Assembly: GCA_963770865.1 (NCBI GenBank)
Contig: CAVYRD010000013.1
Coordinates: 392,796 to 456,795 of the forward strand
Source of the DNA: Miltoncostaea sp963770865
GTDB taxonomy: Bacteria > Actinomycetota > Thermoleophilia > Miltoncostaeales > Miltoncostaeaceae
DNA: 64,000 bases
Direction: 5' to 3'
Both the position numbers and the translations under genes were made by a program. The number at the start of each line of letters is the position of its first letter. Within the stretch, counting starts at the first letter, position 1. Positions 41,328 to 50,264 of the stretch are shown one piece after another. Below the pieces are notes generated by a model that worked only from the letters and a program-made list of their open reading frames with translations, was not told where the DNA came from and did no database searches.

Positions 41328-44061
41328 GGCGAGCGGCCTGCCCGCCCCGCCGCAGGCCCTTCGCCTGGGCGGTGCGCGGGAGGAGTCGGCTCCGCCCGAC
41401 GGGGCCCTGGTGGTCGGCGGCACGGGGCCGTTCACCGCGCAGGTGCTCTCCGAGGCCCCGGGCGCGGCGGGTTTCGCGGGAGCCCCGTCCTCGCTCGCGA
41501 CCGTCCTCCCCTCCGACTGCGGGTTCACGCCGGACCCGACCGGCGGCCCCGGCGGCGCGTCGGGTTCCCTGGCGCCCACCACCAGCGGGGGGTCGGGCGC
41601 GGGCAGCGTCGGCTCCTGCTGGTTCCGGATGAGCGCGTCGGCGCCCCTGCTCACCACGAGGCTCCCGATCGGCATCGGCTGGGACGGGCTCGCCTTCGAC
41701 GCGGACTGGGGGCGGGGGAACCACGTCGCGTTCGGCAGCCTCGACAAGCTGACGAGCCTGGACGCCGACGGGATCCCGGTCAGGGCGGCATTCGGCGTCG
41801 TGGCGACCGGCGGGACCGACCCGGGCTCGGCCGGAGCGGCGACGAACGGCATCCGCGGGGCCGTGGTGGAGGACACCTCGCACGGCCCGGCAGGCCCGTC
41901 GCAGCTGGCGGTGGCGGCGGGACCGGCGTTCGCCTCGACGGACGGCGGCGCCACCATGAGGCGCGTCATCGGCCCCGGCTTCTGGCAGGCGGTCTCCAGC
42001 CAGTGGTGGAACGGCACGAGCGGCGACTGGCTGGTGTTCGGCTACAGCCTCTCCTGCGACAACATGCTGTCGGCCCAGCGCGACGGGAGCGGCGCGGTCG
42101 TCCTGTCCCGGCCGAACGTCGGCGGCGCCTCATGCGCGGACCTCGGCGGTCCCGCCACCGCAGACTGCGCCCCGTGCGCGTACATGCCGCTGTCGCTGGC
42201 CGCCATACCGGGCACGGACTCGGTGTTCATCGGCCTCGGGACGCGGTACACGGATGCGACCGGCAGACGGCACCTCTACCGCGCCCGGCTCGCGCCCGGC
42301 GACCCGCCGGTGCTCGCCGACCGCTTCAGCTTCGACCCCGTGCTCGCCGGCGTCCCCCTGTACCAGCCCCGGGCCATGGCGTACTGCCCGGCCTCCGCGG
42401 CGGATCCGCGCATGCGGGACGTCCTCTTCGTCGCCTCCGGGGTCGACGCCGCCCCGAGCGTGGGCTCGCTGGTGCGGATCACCGGCGCGTCCACCGGCAG
42501 CCCGGTCGCCACGCAGGTGGGCTCGGTGCCGCACGACGTCGCCCGGACGTCCCTGCAGGACGTGCGTGCCGACTGCGCCACCGGGGTCGTCTACGCCGGA
42601 GGCTCCGCCGAGCACACCGTCCGGAGCATGGCGCAGACGGCCGGTCTCTACCGGTCTGGGGACGCGGGGCTGACGTTCGCCCGGGTCACGCTGCCGGAGC
42701 CCTCCTCGGAGCTGCAGATCGAGGAGGTCACGGCGATCGGCCTCAACCCCGCCGACGCCCAAGACGTGACCGTCGCCACGACCTTCTCCGGCACGGTCCT
42801 GCACAGCACCGACGGCGGCGCGAGCTGGACGACGGTCAACGACCCGGCGGTGTCGCGTCCCGCCCGCGTCTCGGACATCGAGTTCACGCCGACCCCGGCC
42901 GCGACCGGCTCCGCGCTTCTCGATGCCCGCCGTCAGGGTGACCCGCGCGACGTGTTCGGCCGCCCCTTCGCCACCGCCGCCCGTGACGCGTTGGTCGGCA
43001 CCTCGAACGGCGCCTTCCGCGCCGACCTGACCACGGGCCAGGGCGTGATGGCGATCGCGGGAACCACCCGGGGCGTCCCGGGGGCCGGCGTGCGCATCAG
43101 CGCGCTGCGCTCGGACGGCGACCCCGCGGTGGTGTCCGCGGCCGGGAGTGCCCCCTCGGTGGCGGTCTTCCGGCGCGCCGACGGCCTGTACCTCTCCGAG
43201 GCCACCGAGGGCAGCTGGTGGAACCCCACCCGGATCCCCGGGACGCGGGCCGGAGACGGCGCCCCGGCCGTGGCGCGTGACCGCTCCGGCCGTCTGCTGG
43301 TCGGCTTCGCCCGCGCCCGCGGCACGCGCGGCGTCCACCTGGTGACGCGGAGCGCCCGGGGTGCGTGGTCGAAGCCCCGGCGGCTCGGGGCCCTCGCCGG
43401 GGACACGCTGCCGGCGATCGCCGTGCCGGGCCGGACGATCCACGTGGTCTTCCTGCGCACGCGCGGCGGCGCCCGCGGCGTCTACGACGCCGTCTTCGTC
43501 AACCGGCGCTGGCGGAGGGCCGCGAGGATCCCCGGAACCACCGGCGCGGACGCCCTCGCGAAGCTCGGTGGGCCCGCGGCCCAAGGCGCCGGCGGCACCG
43601 CTCACCTGACGTTCGCCCGCGCGGGGTCCGACCCCGGCGTGCTCTACGCCGTGGCGCGCGGGTCCCGCTGGAGCGCCCCCCGGCGCCTTACGACCGTGCG
43701 CGGCGACGTCCGTCCGGCCCTCGCGGTCAACGCGCGCCGGGTGCACATCGTGTTCCGCCGCCCGGGGCGCGGCGGCGGTCTCTTCGCGCTGTCTGGCGGC
43801 GGCACGCGCTGGGTCGCTCGTCGCGTTCCCGGCAGCACTCCCGCGGATACTGATCCCGCCATCAACCTGAGCGGCCGCGATCTGCTCCTCGCGTTCGCCC
43901 GACGGCACGGCGCGCGGCCCGGGATCTACGTCGGGCGGGCGGCTGCGAGCGGGCGCTGGGTGGGGCGCCCGCGACGCTGGAGCCGCAGCCCGAGCGACGC
44001 GCACCCGGCCCTCGGCTCGGCGGCAGGCACACGCCTGTCGGTGGTGTTCGAGCGCAGGTGA
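41254..44061 (+). CDS. BNR/sialidase-like exported protein, 3' part (frameshifted)
   Basis: A 935-codon frame continuing the protein begun at 40362; it lacks its own signal peptide and ribosome-binding site. Asp-box-like blades recur (AGLYRSGDAGLTFARVTL, VLHSTDGGASWTTVND). Cysteine pairs suit an exported protein. The C-terminal third consists of repeats of a ~45-residue type, such as RSARGAWSKPRRLGALAGDT, FVNRRWRRAARIPGTTGADA and RGSRWSAPRRLTTVRGDVRP, probably a second propeller. No catalytic sialidase Arg triad is evident, so glycan binding rather than cleavage is likelier. Alternatively it is translated separately from GTG 41254. Confidence 0.75.
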   Translation: MSNAAGRLAFAPLTARGPIAFGAPEASGLPAPPQALRLGGAREESAPPDGALVVGGTGPFTAQVLSEAPGAAGFAGAPSSLATVLPSDCGFTPDPTGGPGGASGSLAPTTSGGSGAGSVGSCWFRMSASAPLLTTRLPIGIGWDGLAFDADWGRGNHVAFGSLDKLTSLDADGIPVRAAFGVVATGGTDPGSAGAATNGIRGAVVEDTSHGPAGPSQLAVAAGPAFASTDGGATMRRVIGPGFWQAVSSQWWNGTSGDWLVFGYSLSCDNMLSAQRDGSGAVVLSRPNVGGASCADLGGPATADCAPCAYMPLSLAAIPGTDSVFIGLGTRYTDATGRRHLYRARLAPGDPPVLADRFSFDPVLAGVPLYQPRAMAYCPASAADPRMRDVLFVASGVDAAPSVGSLVRITGASTGSPVATQVGSVPHDVARTSLQDVRADCATGVVYAGGSAEHTVRSMAQTAGLYRSGDAGLTFARVTLPEPSSELQIEEVTAIGLNPADAQDVTVATTFSGTVLHSTDGGASWTTVNDPAVSRPARVSDIEFTPTPAATGSALLDARRQGDPRDVFGRPFATAARDALVGTSNGAFRADLTTGQGVMAIAGTTRGVPGAGVRISALRSDGDPAVVSAAGSAPSVAVFRRADGLYLSEATEGSWWNPTRIPGTRAGDGAPAVARDRSGRLLVGFARARGTRGVHLVTRSARGAWSKPRRLGALAGDTLPAIAVPGRTIHVVFLRTRGGARGVYDAVFVNRRWRRAARIPGTTGADALAKLGGPAAQGAGGTAHLTFARAGSDPGVLYAVARGSRWSAPRRLTTVRGDVRPALAVNARRVHIVFRRPGRGGGLFALSGGGTRWVARRVPGSTPADTDPAINLSGRDLLLAFARRHGARPGIYVGRAAASGRWVGRPRRWSRSPSDAHPALGSAAGTRLSVVFERR

Positions 44062-44557
44062 GCCTTGGCCGGCGGCGCTTCCCGACAGCGCGGGCGGCGG
44101 TTCGCCGCTCAGCCGCCGGCAATCCCGGGTCGCTCCATCTGCATGCTCGGAGCCGCAGGCGAGGCAGCGCAAGTACAGCCGCCGCGCGCCGTAGCGCACC
44201 GCACTGGCGGGTCCGGGGTGCTCTGTGGATCGCCCTGCCGAGCTACCTGGCACGCTCGCCGACGCGGGGTGGAATACGGGTGTGCGTCCCCAATGCGCCG
44301 AGGATCGCCGACGGGCAAGGCAGATCGCCGTGACCGGCCGGCTTGCGAATCGTCCGCTGGAGAGCCTCAAGAAAGGCCGCGGCCTGCCCGTGGACGTTCA
44401 CCGCACGCGCGAGAGCGCCAGCGTCCTGGCCTCGGCCCGCCGCGCGGAAAACCACGACGGCCGACCGCGCGATCACGGATGCCGAGCGGACCCGCCCCGA
44501 GGGACGCTCGCCGAAAGAGCCCGCAACGTGGTGGTGGGGTGCCCCAGAGGAGGCGTC
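44062..44557. other. Intergenic region without recognisable gene
   Basis: No protein-like frame or strong inverted repeat stands out. The GAGGAGG before 44558 is the ribosome-binding site of the next gene. Confidence 0.4.
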
Positions 44558-45058
44558 ATGTCCGGTCGGGAGATCGTCAACTCGTACGTCGAGGCGTGGA
44601 AGGCGCGCGATCCGGAGCGGATCGCCGGACACTTCGCCGCCGACGGCGTACGGCGCTGGGAGATCGTCGTGCCGCCGGTGATCGGCGGCCCGCGCCGCTT
44701 CCAGGGGCGTGCCGCGATCGCCACGCCCGTGCGAGGTCTGATCACGGCGATCCCCGACCTGGGCCTCGAGACGCAGCGGTTCGCCGAGACCGAGGACGGG
44801 GGGATGCTCGAGTGGCGGCACTTCGGCACGCACACGGGCGCCTGGAACCGGTGGACCCCCCAGGGCGAGCCGGTCGAGTTCTCGGGCGTGTCGGTCTACC
44901 GGATCGCCGGAGACGAGATCGCCGACGAGTGCATCTACTTCGACCCCGACCTCCTGGTGCGCCAGTGGGCCGTGCCGCTCGGGGCGCTCGCGAGCGTCGG
45001 GATCGGCACGTTGCGCGAGGGCCGCGCGATCCGCCGCCGTCGGCGCGCGGGCGGCTGA
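44558..45058 (+). CDS. SnoaL-like / NTF2-fold ester-cyclase-type protein
   Basis: A 166-residue protein starting MSGREIVNSYVEAWKARDPE after AGAGGAGG. The pattern IAGHFAADGVRRWEIVVPPV, LITAIPDLGLETQRFAETED, EWRHFGTHTGAWNRW and FSGVSVYRIAGDEIADECIYF is that of SnoaL-type cyclases and closely parallels the gene at 17-427. A basic tail (RAIRRRRRAGG) is unusual and may be unstructured. Substrate unknown. It stands alone between two exported-protein genes. Confidence 0.82.
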   Translation: MSGREIVNSYVEAWKARDPERIAGHFAADGVRRWEIVVPPVIGGPRRFQGRAAIATPVRGLITAIPDLGLETQRFAETEDGGMLEWRHFGTHTGAWNRWTPQGEPVEFSGVSVYRIAGDEIADECIYFDPDLLVRQWAVPLGALASVGIGTLREGRAIRRRRRAGG

Positions 45059-45943
45059 GATCCGCGGGTCGATGTCGGGTGGGCAGGGGGCCCAAAGCTG
45101 TGCCGGCCGCGCAGCCGGACCTGGCGCGGGCGAGGTGGGCATCGACCGGCCCGGCCGGGCATCAGCTGGCCGGATCAGCACGACCTCGGCGCGAAATCGC
45201 GAAATCCCCTACGCGCAAAGCTGTCAGTCGAAATGACCCAGCCAGGGAGGAACTCCTCTGCAGCATGGGGGGCCGACCACCAGCACGTCGTCGTGGTGCG
45301 ACACCGGGTGGACGTACGCCTCGGAGCCGATCTGACCCGAGAAGTCCCAGCCGCCGCCGAGGAAGAAGAGGACGACGAGGAACCCCGGGCCCGCCGAGAG
45401 CCAGCCGACGAGCCGACGCACCCGAAGGGCGCGTCGCCATCGCCGCGCGTAGTTGTCCGGGTCGTCGGCCGGATGTCGATCACCTCGACGTCGATCACGA
45501 TGGGATTGCCTGCGACGAGTGAGGCGAGCGCGCAGGGAGGTGGGCTGTGCCCACTGGCCAGACATCGGCTCGAGACGCGACAGGCGGGACGGACGCCGAT
45601 TCCCACACCGGACTCGATCACCGCGAGCAGGGTGCCGATGGCATGGCATGGCGGATCCCACCCTCTCGGAAGCCTGCGAAGTCGCCAGGCCTCTCGATTC
45701 AGCCGCTGCCGCGGACGGCTTCGGCCGTGGGGAGCGACGCCACGAACCGGAATGCCGATCGTGTTCGGAAGGCCGGGCGTCGCCGTGGGACCCCGCAAAT
45801 CCCATTGAAACCCTCTTCTCCCGGGAGTTCCGATCTGTGGCCCGCCGCCGGTGCCGTCGCCGTTACACGACTGCGGGTACGGCGTCTCCCTGCGCAGGGT
45901 CTTGTCCGTCCCGAAACGCTCGTGCATCCAGCGGGGCCTCACC
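45059..45943. other. Long intergenic region with possible membrane-protein fragment
   Basis: On the minus strand, 45480 down to the stop at 45224 reads PADDPDNYARRWRRALRVRR, LVGWLSAGPGFLVVLFFLGG and GWDFSGQIGSEAYVHPVSHH. This looks like the end of a one-span membrane protein, but no credible start is present. The rest to 45943 shows no gene. Possibly a truncated gene at an old junction. Confidence 0.35.
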
Positions 45944-48079
45944 GTGAAGCGGACCGTCTCGCCTCGAGTCCGCACCAGGCCACGGACGCTGGTGCTAGCC
46001 CTCATCGCGTTGCTCACGGTGGCGCTCTACGGAGCGCCCGCAGCAGTTGCATCCGACAACCTCGTCTCCTGGGGCGACGACTTCTTCGAACAGGTGTCCG
46101 ACACCCCAACCGGGAGCGGCTTCACCGCCGTCGCCGCCGGTGCCTCTCACAGCGTGGCCCTCGGCAGCGACGGCAGCCTGACCTCCTGGGGCGACAACCG
46201 CTTCGGACAGGTGTCCAGGACCCCAACCGGAACCGGCTTCACCGCCGTCGCCGCCGGCAACTACGACGGCGTGGCGCTCCGCAGCGACGGCAGCCTGGTC
46301 TCCTGGGGCGACAACCGCTTCGGGCAGGTGTCCAAAACCCCGACCGGGAGCGGCTTCACCGCCGTCGCCGCCGGTGGCTACTACAGCGTGGCGCTCCGCA
46401 GCGACGGCAGCCTGGTCTCCTGGGGCGACAACGGCTACGGGCAGGTGTCGGGCACCCCAACCGGGACCGGCTTCACCGCCGTCGCCGCCGGCGACTTCCA
46501 CGGCGTGGCGCTCCGCAGCGACGGCAGCCTGGTCTCCTGGGGCAACAACGGCTTCGGGCAGGTGTCCAAGACCCCGACCGGGAGCGGCTTCACCGCCGTC
46601 GCCGCCGGTGGCTACTACAGCGCGGCGCTCCGCAGCGACGGCAGCCTGGTCTCCTGGGGCGACAACCGCTTCGGACAGGTGTCCAGGACCCCGACCGGGA
46701 CCGGCTTCACCGCCGTCGCCGCCGGCTTTGGCTACGGCGTTGCGCTCCGCAGCGACGGCAGCCTGGTCTCCTGGGGCTACAGCCACTTCGGGCAGGTGTC
46801 CGGCACGCCGACCGGGACCGGTTTCACCGCCGTCGCCGCCGGCGACTACCACGGCGTCGCGGTCAGAGTCCCGGACGTGACGCCGCCGGTGGTGAGCGTG
46901 CCGGCGGACATGACGGTCGATGCGACCAGCCCGGCCGGGGCGCAGGTCACCTTCACGGCGAGCGCCAGTGACGAGGTGGACGGCGCGCTCACGCCCACCT
47001 GCACGCCCGAGTCGGGGAGCGTGTTCGCGATCGGCACGACGCGGGTCTCGTGCAGCGCGGCCGACGCCGCCGGCAACACCGGCAGCGCGAGCCTGTCGGT
47101 GACCGTCAGGGACGTGACGCCGCCGGTGGTGAGCGTGCCGGCGGACATGACGGTCGATGCGACCAGCCCGGCCGGGGCGCAGGTCACCTTCACGGCGAGC
47201 GCCAGTGACGAGGTGGACGGCGCGCTCACGCCCACCTGCACGCCCGAGTCGGGGAGCGTGTTCGCGATCGGCACGACGCGGGTCTCGTGCAGCGCGGCCG
47301 ACGCCGCCGGCAACACCGGCAGCGCGAGCCTGTCGGTGACCGTCAGGGACGTGACGCCGCCGGTGGTGAGCGTGCCGGCGGACATGACGGTCGATGCGAC
47401 CAGCCCGGCCGGGGCGCAGGTCACCTTCACGGCGAGCGCCAGTGACGAGGTGGACGGCGCGCTCACGCCCACCTGCACGCCCGAGTCGGGGAGCGTGTTC
47501 GCGATCGGCACGACGCGGGTCTCGTGCAGCGCGGCCGACGCCGCCGGCAACACCGGCAGCGCGAGCCTGTCGGTGACCGTCAGGGACGTGACGCCGCCGG
47601 TGGTGAGCGTGCCGGCGGACATGACGGTCGATGCGACCAGCCCGGCCGGGGCGCAGGTCACCTTCACGGCGAGCGCCAGTGACGAGGTGGACGGCGCGCT
47701 CACGCCCACCTGCACGCCCGAGTCGGGGAGCGTGTTCGCGATCGGCACGACGCGGGTCTCGTGCAGCGCGGCCGACGCCGCCGGCAACACCGGCAGCGCG
47801 AGCCTGTCGGTGACCGTCAGGGGCGCCGCGGAGCAGATCGCCAACGAGATCGCACGGGTGGAGGGTTCCTCCCTTCCGACCGGGGCCTCGGAGTCGCTCA
47901 CCGGGATGTTGAACGCGGCGGCGATAGCCCTCGACGCCGGCGATCCCCAGGCGGCCGTGCGCGCCCTCGACGCCGCCCTGCGCTACATCGAGGCGCAGTC
48001 CGGCGTCGCCATCCGCACCGAGACGGCGCAGACGCTGACCGACGACATCACGCGCATACCGGCGGTGATCGGCGGCTGA
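45944..48079 (+). CDS. Exported RCC1-like propeller plus HYR-domain protein
   Basis: About 711 residues from GTG 45944 (an upstream ATG at 45851 would give an over-long signal region). The signal peptide is LVLALIALLTVALYGAPAAV. Seven repeats of 39 residues (SWGDNRFGQVSRTPTGTGFT then AVAAG-x4-VALRSDGSLV) form an RCC1-type seven-bladed propeller. Four HYR domains of 79 residues (TPPVVSVPADMTVDATSPAG to TGSASLSVTV) follow, encoded by essentially identical 237-bp units. The ~80-residue helical end (EQIANEIARVEGSSLPTGAS, ALDAGDPQAAVRALDAALRY) resembles FIVAR/GA-type wall-spacer helices. A surface adhesin or ligand-binding protein is likely. Confidence 0.85.
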   Translation: MKRTVSPRVRTRPRTLVLALIALLTVALYGAPAAVASDNLVSWGDDFFEQVSDTPTGSGFTAVAAGASHSVALGSDGSLTSWGDNRFGQVSRTPTGTGFTAVAAGNYDGVALRSDGSLVSWGDNRFGQVSKTPTGSGFTAVAAGGYYSVALRSDGSLVSWGDNGYGQVSGTPTGTGFTAVAAGDFHGVALRSDGSLVSWGNNGFGQVSKTPTGSGFTAVAAGGYYSAALRSDGSLVSWGDNRFGQVSRTPTGTGFTAVAAGFGYGVALRSDGSLVSWGYSHFGQVSGTPTGTGFTAVAAGDYHGVAVRVPDVTPPVVSVPADMTVDATSPAGAQVTFTASASDEVDGALTPTCTPESGSVFAIGTTRVSCSAADAAGNTGSASLSVTVRDVTPPVVSVPADMTVDATSPAGAQVTFTASASDEVDGALTPTCTPESGSVFAIGTTRVSCSAADAAGNTGSASLSVTVRDVTPPVVSVPADMTVDATSPAGAQVTFTASASDEVDGALTPTCTPESGSVFAIGTTRVSCSAADAAGNTGSASLSVTVRDVTPPVVSVPADMTVDATSPAGAQVTFTASASDEVDGALTPTCTPESGSVFAIGTTRVSCSAADAAGNTGSASLSVTVRGAAEQIANEIARVEGSSLPTGASESLTGMLNAAAIALDAGDPQAAVRALDAALRYIEAQSGVAIRTETAQTLTDDITRIPAVIGG
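46874..47821 (+). repeat. Four 237-bp tandem repeats encoding HYR domains
   Basis: The unit starting GACGTGACGCCGCCGGTGGT occurs at 46874, 47111, 47348 and 47585, each 237 bp. I found no differences among copies inside the unit when reading across them. Such identity means very recent expansion or continuing gene conversion, and copy number may vary between strains or collapse in assembly. Confidence 0.9.
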
Positions 48080-48289
48080 ACCACCGAAGGGCAGCTCGCC
48101 GCAGATCCTCGACCTGCCGGAGAGCGACCCCGCCTCTCGTCGTCCTCGGTTGCCCGGAGCCCCCGGCCTGGGAGCACGTGCACCAAGCGATGGTCGGCAG
48201 GCCGGGCCTCTCGTCGCGCCGCCCCCATCCGAACGGACTAGCCCCTCGCAGGGCGACCGCGTGCGCCGCCGGAGGGAACGATCTGACGC

Positions 48290-48712
48290 GTGCGACGCAT
48301 CCTCATCACCGCCGCCCTTCTGCTCTCGGCGATGGCGCCCGTGGGCGGGACAGGGGAGCCCTCCAGGGTGCTCACCGGCGACGCCGTGCCGCGCCTCGAG
48401 CCCTTCTCCGTCCACGCGGTCAACTGCGCGGGCACGAGCTGCCTCGACATAGCCTGGCGGGTCCGCGGCGAGATCGGTCCGCGACTGCGGTGGCAGATGA
48501 CCGTCCTCGGTCCCGACGGCGTCGCCGTCTATCGGGGATCGGGGAGCTCGACGCGCGGCCGGCAGGTCTCCGGGCGCTTGTATCCTGCGCGCCGTCCAAG
48601 GTGCGGCCCGTACCGGGTCACGCTGCTCGTGCGGGACCGCGACGGCGACCACTTCGCCGAGGTGCGGACCGGCGTGCGGCGTCATCGCTGCATGGCTCCC
48701 AACTCCGCCTGA
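48290..48712 (+). CDS. Small secreted protein of unknown function
   Basis: A 140-residue protein from GTG 48290. The signal peptide is MRRILITAALLLSAMAPVGG. The mature part is beta-sandwich-like, with cysteines in VNCAGTSCLDIAWRVRG, RRPRCGPYRVTLLVRDRDG and VRRHRCMAPNSA, suggesting two disulfides. GGAGGG lies ~13 nt upstream. Possibly a small wall-associated Ig-like domain; no family recognised. It closes the exported-protein island before site F. Confidence 0.55.
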   Translation: MRRILITAALLLSAMAPVGGTGEPSRVLTGDAVPRLEPFSVHAVNCAGTSCLDIAWRVRGEIGPRLRWQMTVLGPDGVAVYRGSGSSTRGRQVSGRLYPARRPRCGPYRVTLLVRDRDGDHFAEVRTGVRRHRCMAPNSA

Positions 48713-48817
48713 GGCGTCCCTGCGCCGCCGGCGACAGCTGCTTCGCCTGGTCGCCCGGAGGCGATGGGCGGTCCTCTCCTCTCCCTCTGCCCCTATGCGC
48801 CGTCCGGGGATGTCGTG

Positions 48818-48989
48818 TGGCCCACAGGTGGCCCACGCCAGCCGCCGAGAGGGGCCGAGGCGGCAGTTGTGTGCATCACTGCTCTGGCCTCCATTTCCAG
48901 GGAAGACCGAGCTAGCCCGAATATGGGCGAGACCCTGTTGGAGCGCTCGAAATGAAGGGGTCAGCGGTTCGAATCCGCTCGTCGGCTTC
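48818..48989 (+). other. Attachment-like site F: type II arm plus tRNA-Thr 3' half
   Basis: The arm opens with TGGCCCACAGGTGGCCCACG (48818-48837) and shares CAGGGAAGA, GCTAGCCCGAA and GGAGCGCTCG with site B. The core runs 48946-48989, with loop changed to CTCGAAA but perfect T-stem and acceptor. To the right, GAGCGGGATCT matches sites C and E. From 48990 to 49114 no gene is seen. Confidence 0.7.
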
Positions 48990-49114
48990 CCTTCCCGAGC
49001 GGGATCTGACCAGGATGGCCGTGCCCTCCCTACGTCGACAAGAGATCCCGAGCCGACGCAGGCGCTCTAGGTTGCCGGCCCGGACAGGGACGGAACGCCC
49101 CCGAAGACCGCCCG

Positions 49115-50251
49115 TCAGGCCGGGGCAGGCACCGCCTTCTCGCCGATGCCCCGAAGAAGGCCGCGGCGCTCGAGGACGGGCACGAGGCCCTCGCCGACCC
49201 GGTAGATCTCCTCCAGATGCGGATAGCCCGAGAGGATGAATTCGTCGATGCCGATCTCGTGGTACTCGACGATCCGGTCGGCCACCTCATCAAAGGATCC
49301 GACGAGCGCGGTGCCCGCGCCAGCGCGCACGAGGCCGATGCCCGCCCAGAGGTTGGGCGACACGAGCAGGCGCGACGGGTCGCCGCCGTGCAAGGTGGTC
49401 ATCCGCCGCTGGCCCTCGGACTGCGAGGCCCGCATCTCGGCCTGGCGGTCGGCCACCATACGCGGGTCGAGGCCGGCCAGCATGCGCTCGGTCTCGACCC
49501 AGGCCTCCTCCGGCGTGTCGCGCGCGATGACATGGAGGCGGATGCCGAAGGACAGGCTCCCTCCCTCCCGCCCGGCGACGACCCGGGCGCGGTCGATCTT
49601 CTCCGCCACGAGGTCGGGCGGCTCGCCCCAGGTGAGGAACACGTCGGCGTGGCGCGCCGCCACGGTCATCGCCTCGGCCGAGGAGCCGCCGAGGTAGATG
49701 CGCGGCCAGGGCGTAGCCGGCACCACCTGGGCACCGCGCGTCGTGAAGTGGCTCCCATCGAAGTCGGTCGGCTCGCCGTCCCAGATGGCGCGCACCAGCG
49801 AGAGGAACTCATCGGCGCGCGCGTAGCGCGCATCCTTGTCGAGGAAGTCGCCGAAGCGCGCCTGCTCGGCGTCCTCGCCTCCGACCACGACGTTGAGGAG
49901 CAGCCGCCCGCCGGAGACGCGCTGGAACGTCGCGGCCATCTGGGCGGCGAGGGTCGGCGCGATGAGCCCGGGGCGAAACGCCACGAGGAAACGGAACGTC
50001 TCGGTGAGGGGCGCCAGCGCCGCGGCCACGACCCAGGCGTCCTCGCACCACGAGCTGGCGGGGGTCAGCGCCCCGGTGAAGCCGTTGCGCTCCGCCGCCT
50101 GGGCGATCTGAGCGAGGTAGCCGATCTCGGGGGCGCGCTCACCGCGGTCCTCGTCGGCGCGAATACCGGTCACGCCGGTCGCGCCGCCGAGGCCGACGTT
50201 GATCCGCGAGTCGCCCGCGGTGGGCAGGAACCAGTGCAGGACGATGGGCAT
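49115..50251 (-). CDS. ssuD: FMNH2-dependent alkanesulfonate monooxygenase (SsuD-like)
   Basis: A 378-residue luciferase-like (LLM) flavin monooxygenase of the SsuD type. Family signatures: LHWFLPTAGDSRINVG at the N-terminus, the active-site cysteine in LTPASSWCEDAW, RPGLIAPTLAAQMAATFQRV, LLNVVVGGEDAEQARFGDFL, and the C-terminal DEFILSGYPHLEE. SsuD cleaves C-S bonds of alkanesulfonates to release sulfite using FMNH2. MsuD (methanesulfonate) is close, so exact substrate range is open. It is the last gene of the sulfur operon, directly after the ABC importer; the flavin is presumably supplied by the reductases at 56815 and 57894. Confidence 0.9.
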   Translation of the reverse strand: MPIVLHWFLPTAGDSRINVGLGGATGVTGIRADEDRGERAPEIGYLAQIAQAAERNGFTGALTPASSWCEDAWVVAAALAPLTETFRFLVAFRPGLIAPTLAAQMAATFQRVSGGRLLLNVVVGGEDAEQARFGDFLDKDARYARADEFLSLVRAIWDGEPTDFDGSHFTTRGAQVVPATPWPRIYLGGSSAEAMTVAARHADVFLTWGEPPDLVAEKIDRARVVAGREGGSLSFGIRLHVIARDTPEEAWVETERMLAGLDPRMVADRQAEMRASQSEGQRRMTTLHGGDPSRLLVSPNLWAGIGLVRAGAGTALVGSFDEVADRIVEYHEIGIDEFILSGYPHLEEIYRVGEGLVPVLERRGLLRGIGEKAVPAPA

Positions 50252-50264
50252 CGGGGGTCTCCGG

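Noticed and set aside
42130..44370. A 746-codon minus-strand open frame opposite the BNR-like gene
   Set aside because: Extremely Arg/Gly/Ala-rich, no hydrophobic core, no start signal.
45475..45522. Excalibur-like calcium motif DVDHDGIACDE on the plus strand
   Set aside because: Only the last ~12 residues fit; the upstream cysteine and helix of an Excalibur domain are not in any frame. Could be chance or a tiny remnant.
45995..48685. An 896-codon open frame antisense to the RCC1/HYR gene
   Set aside because: It mirrors the tandem repeats of the real gene, is Arg/Ala/Gly/His-rich without motifs, and has no ribosome-binding site. Typical high-GC shadow.
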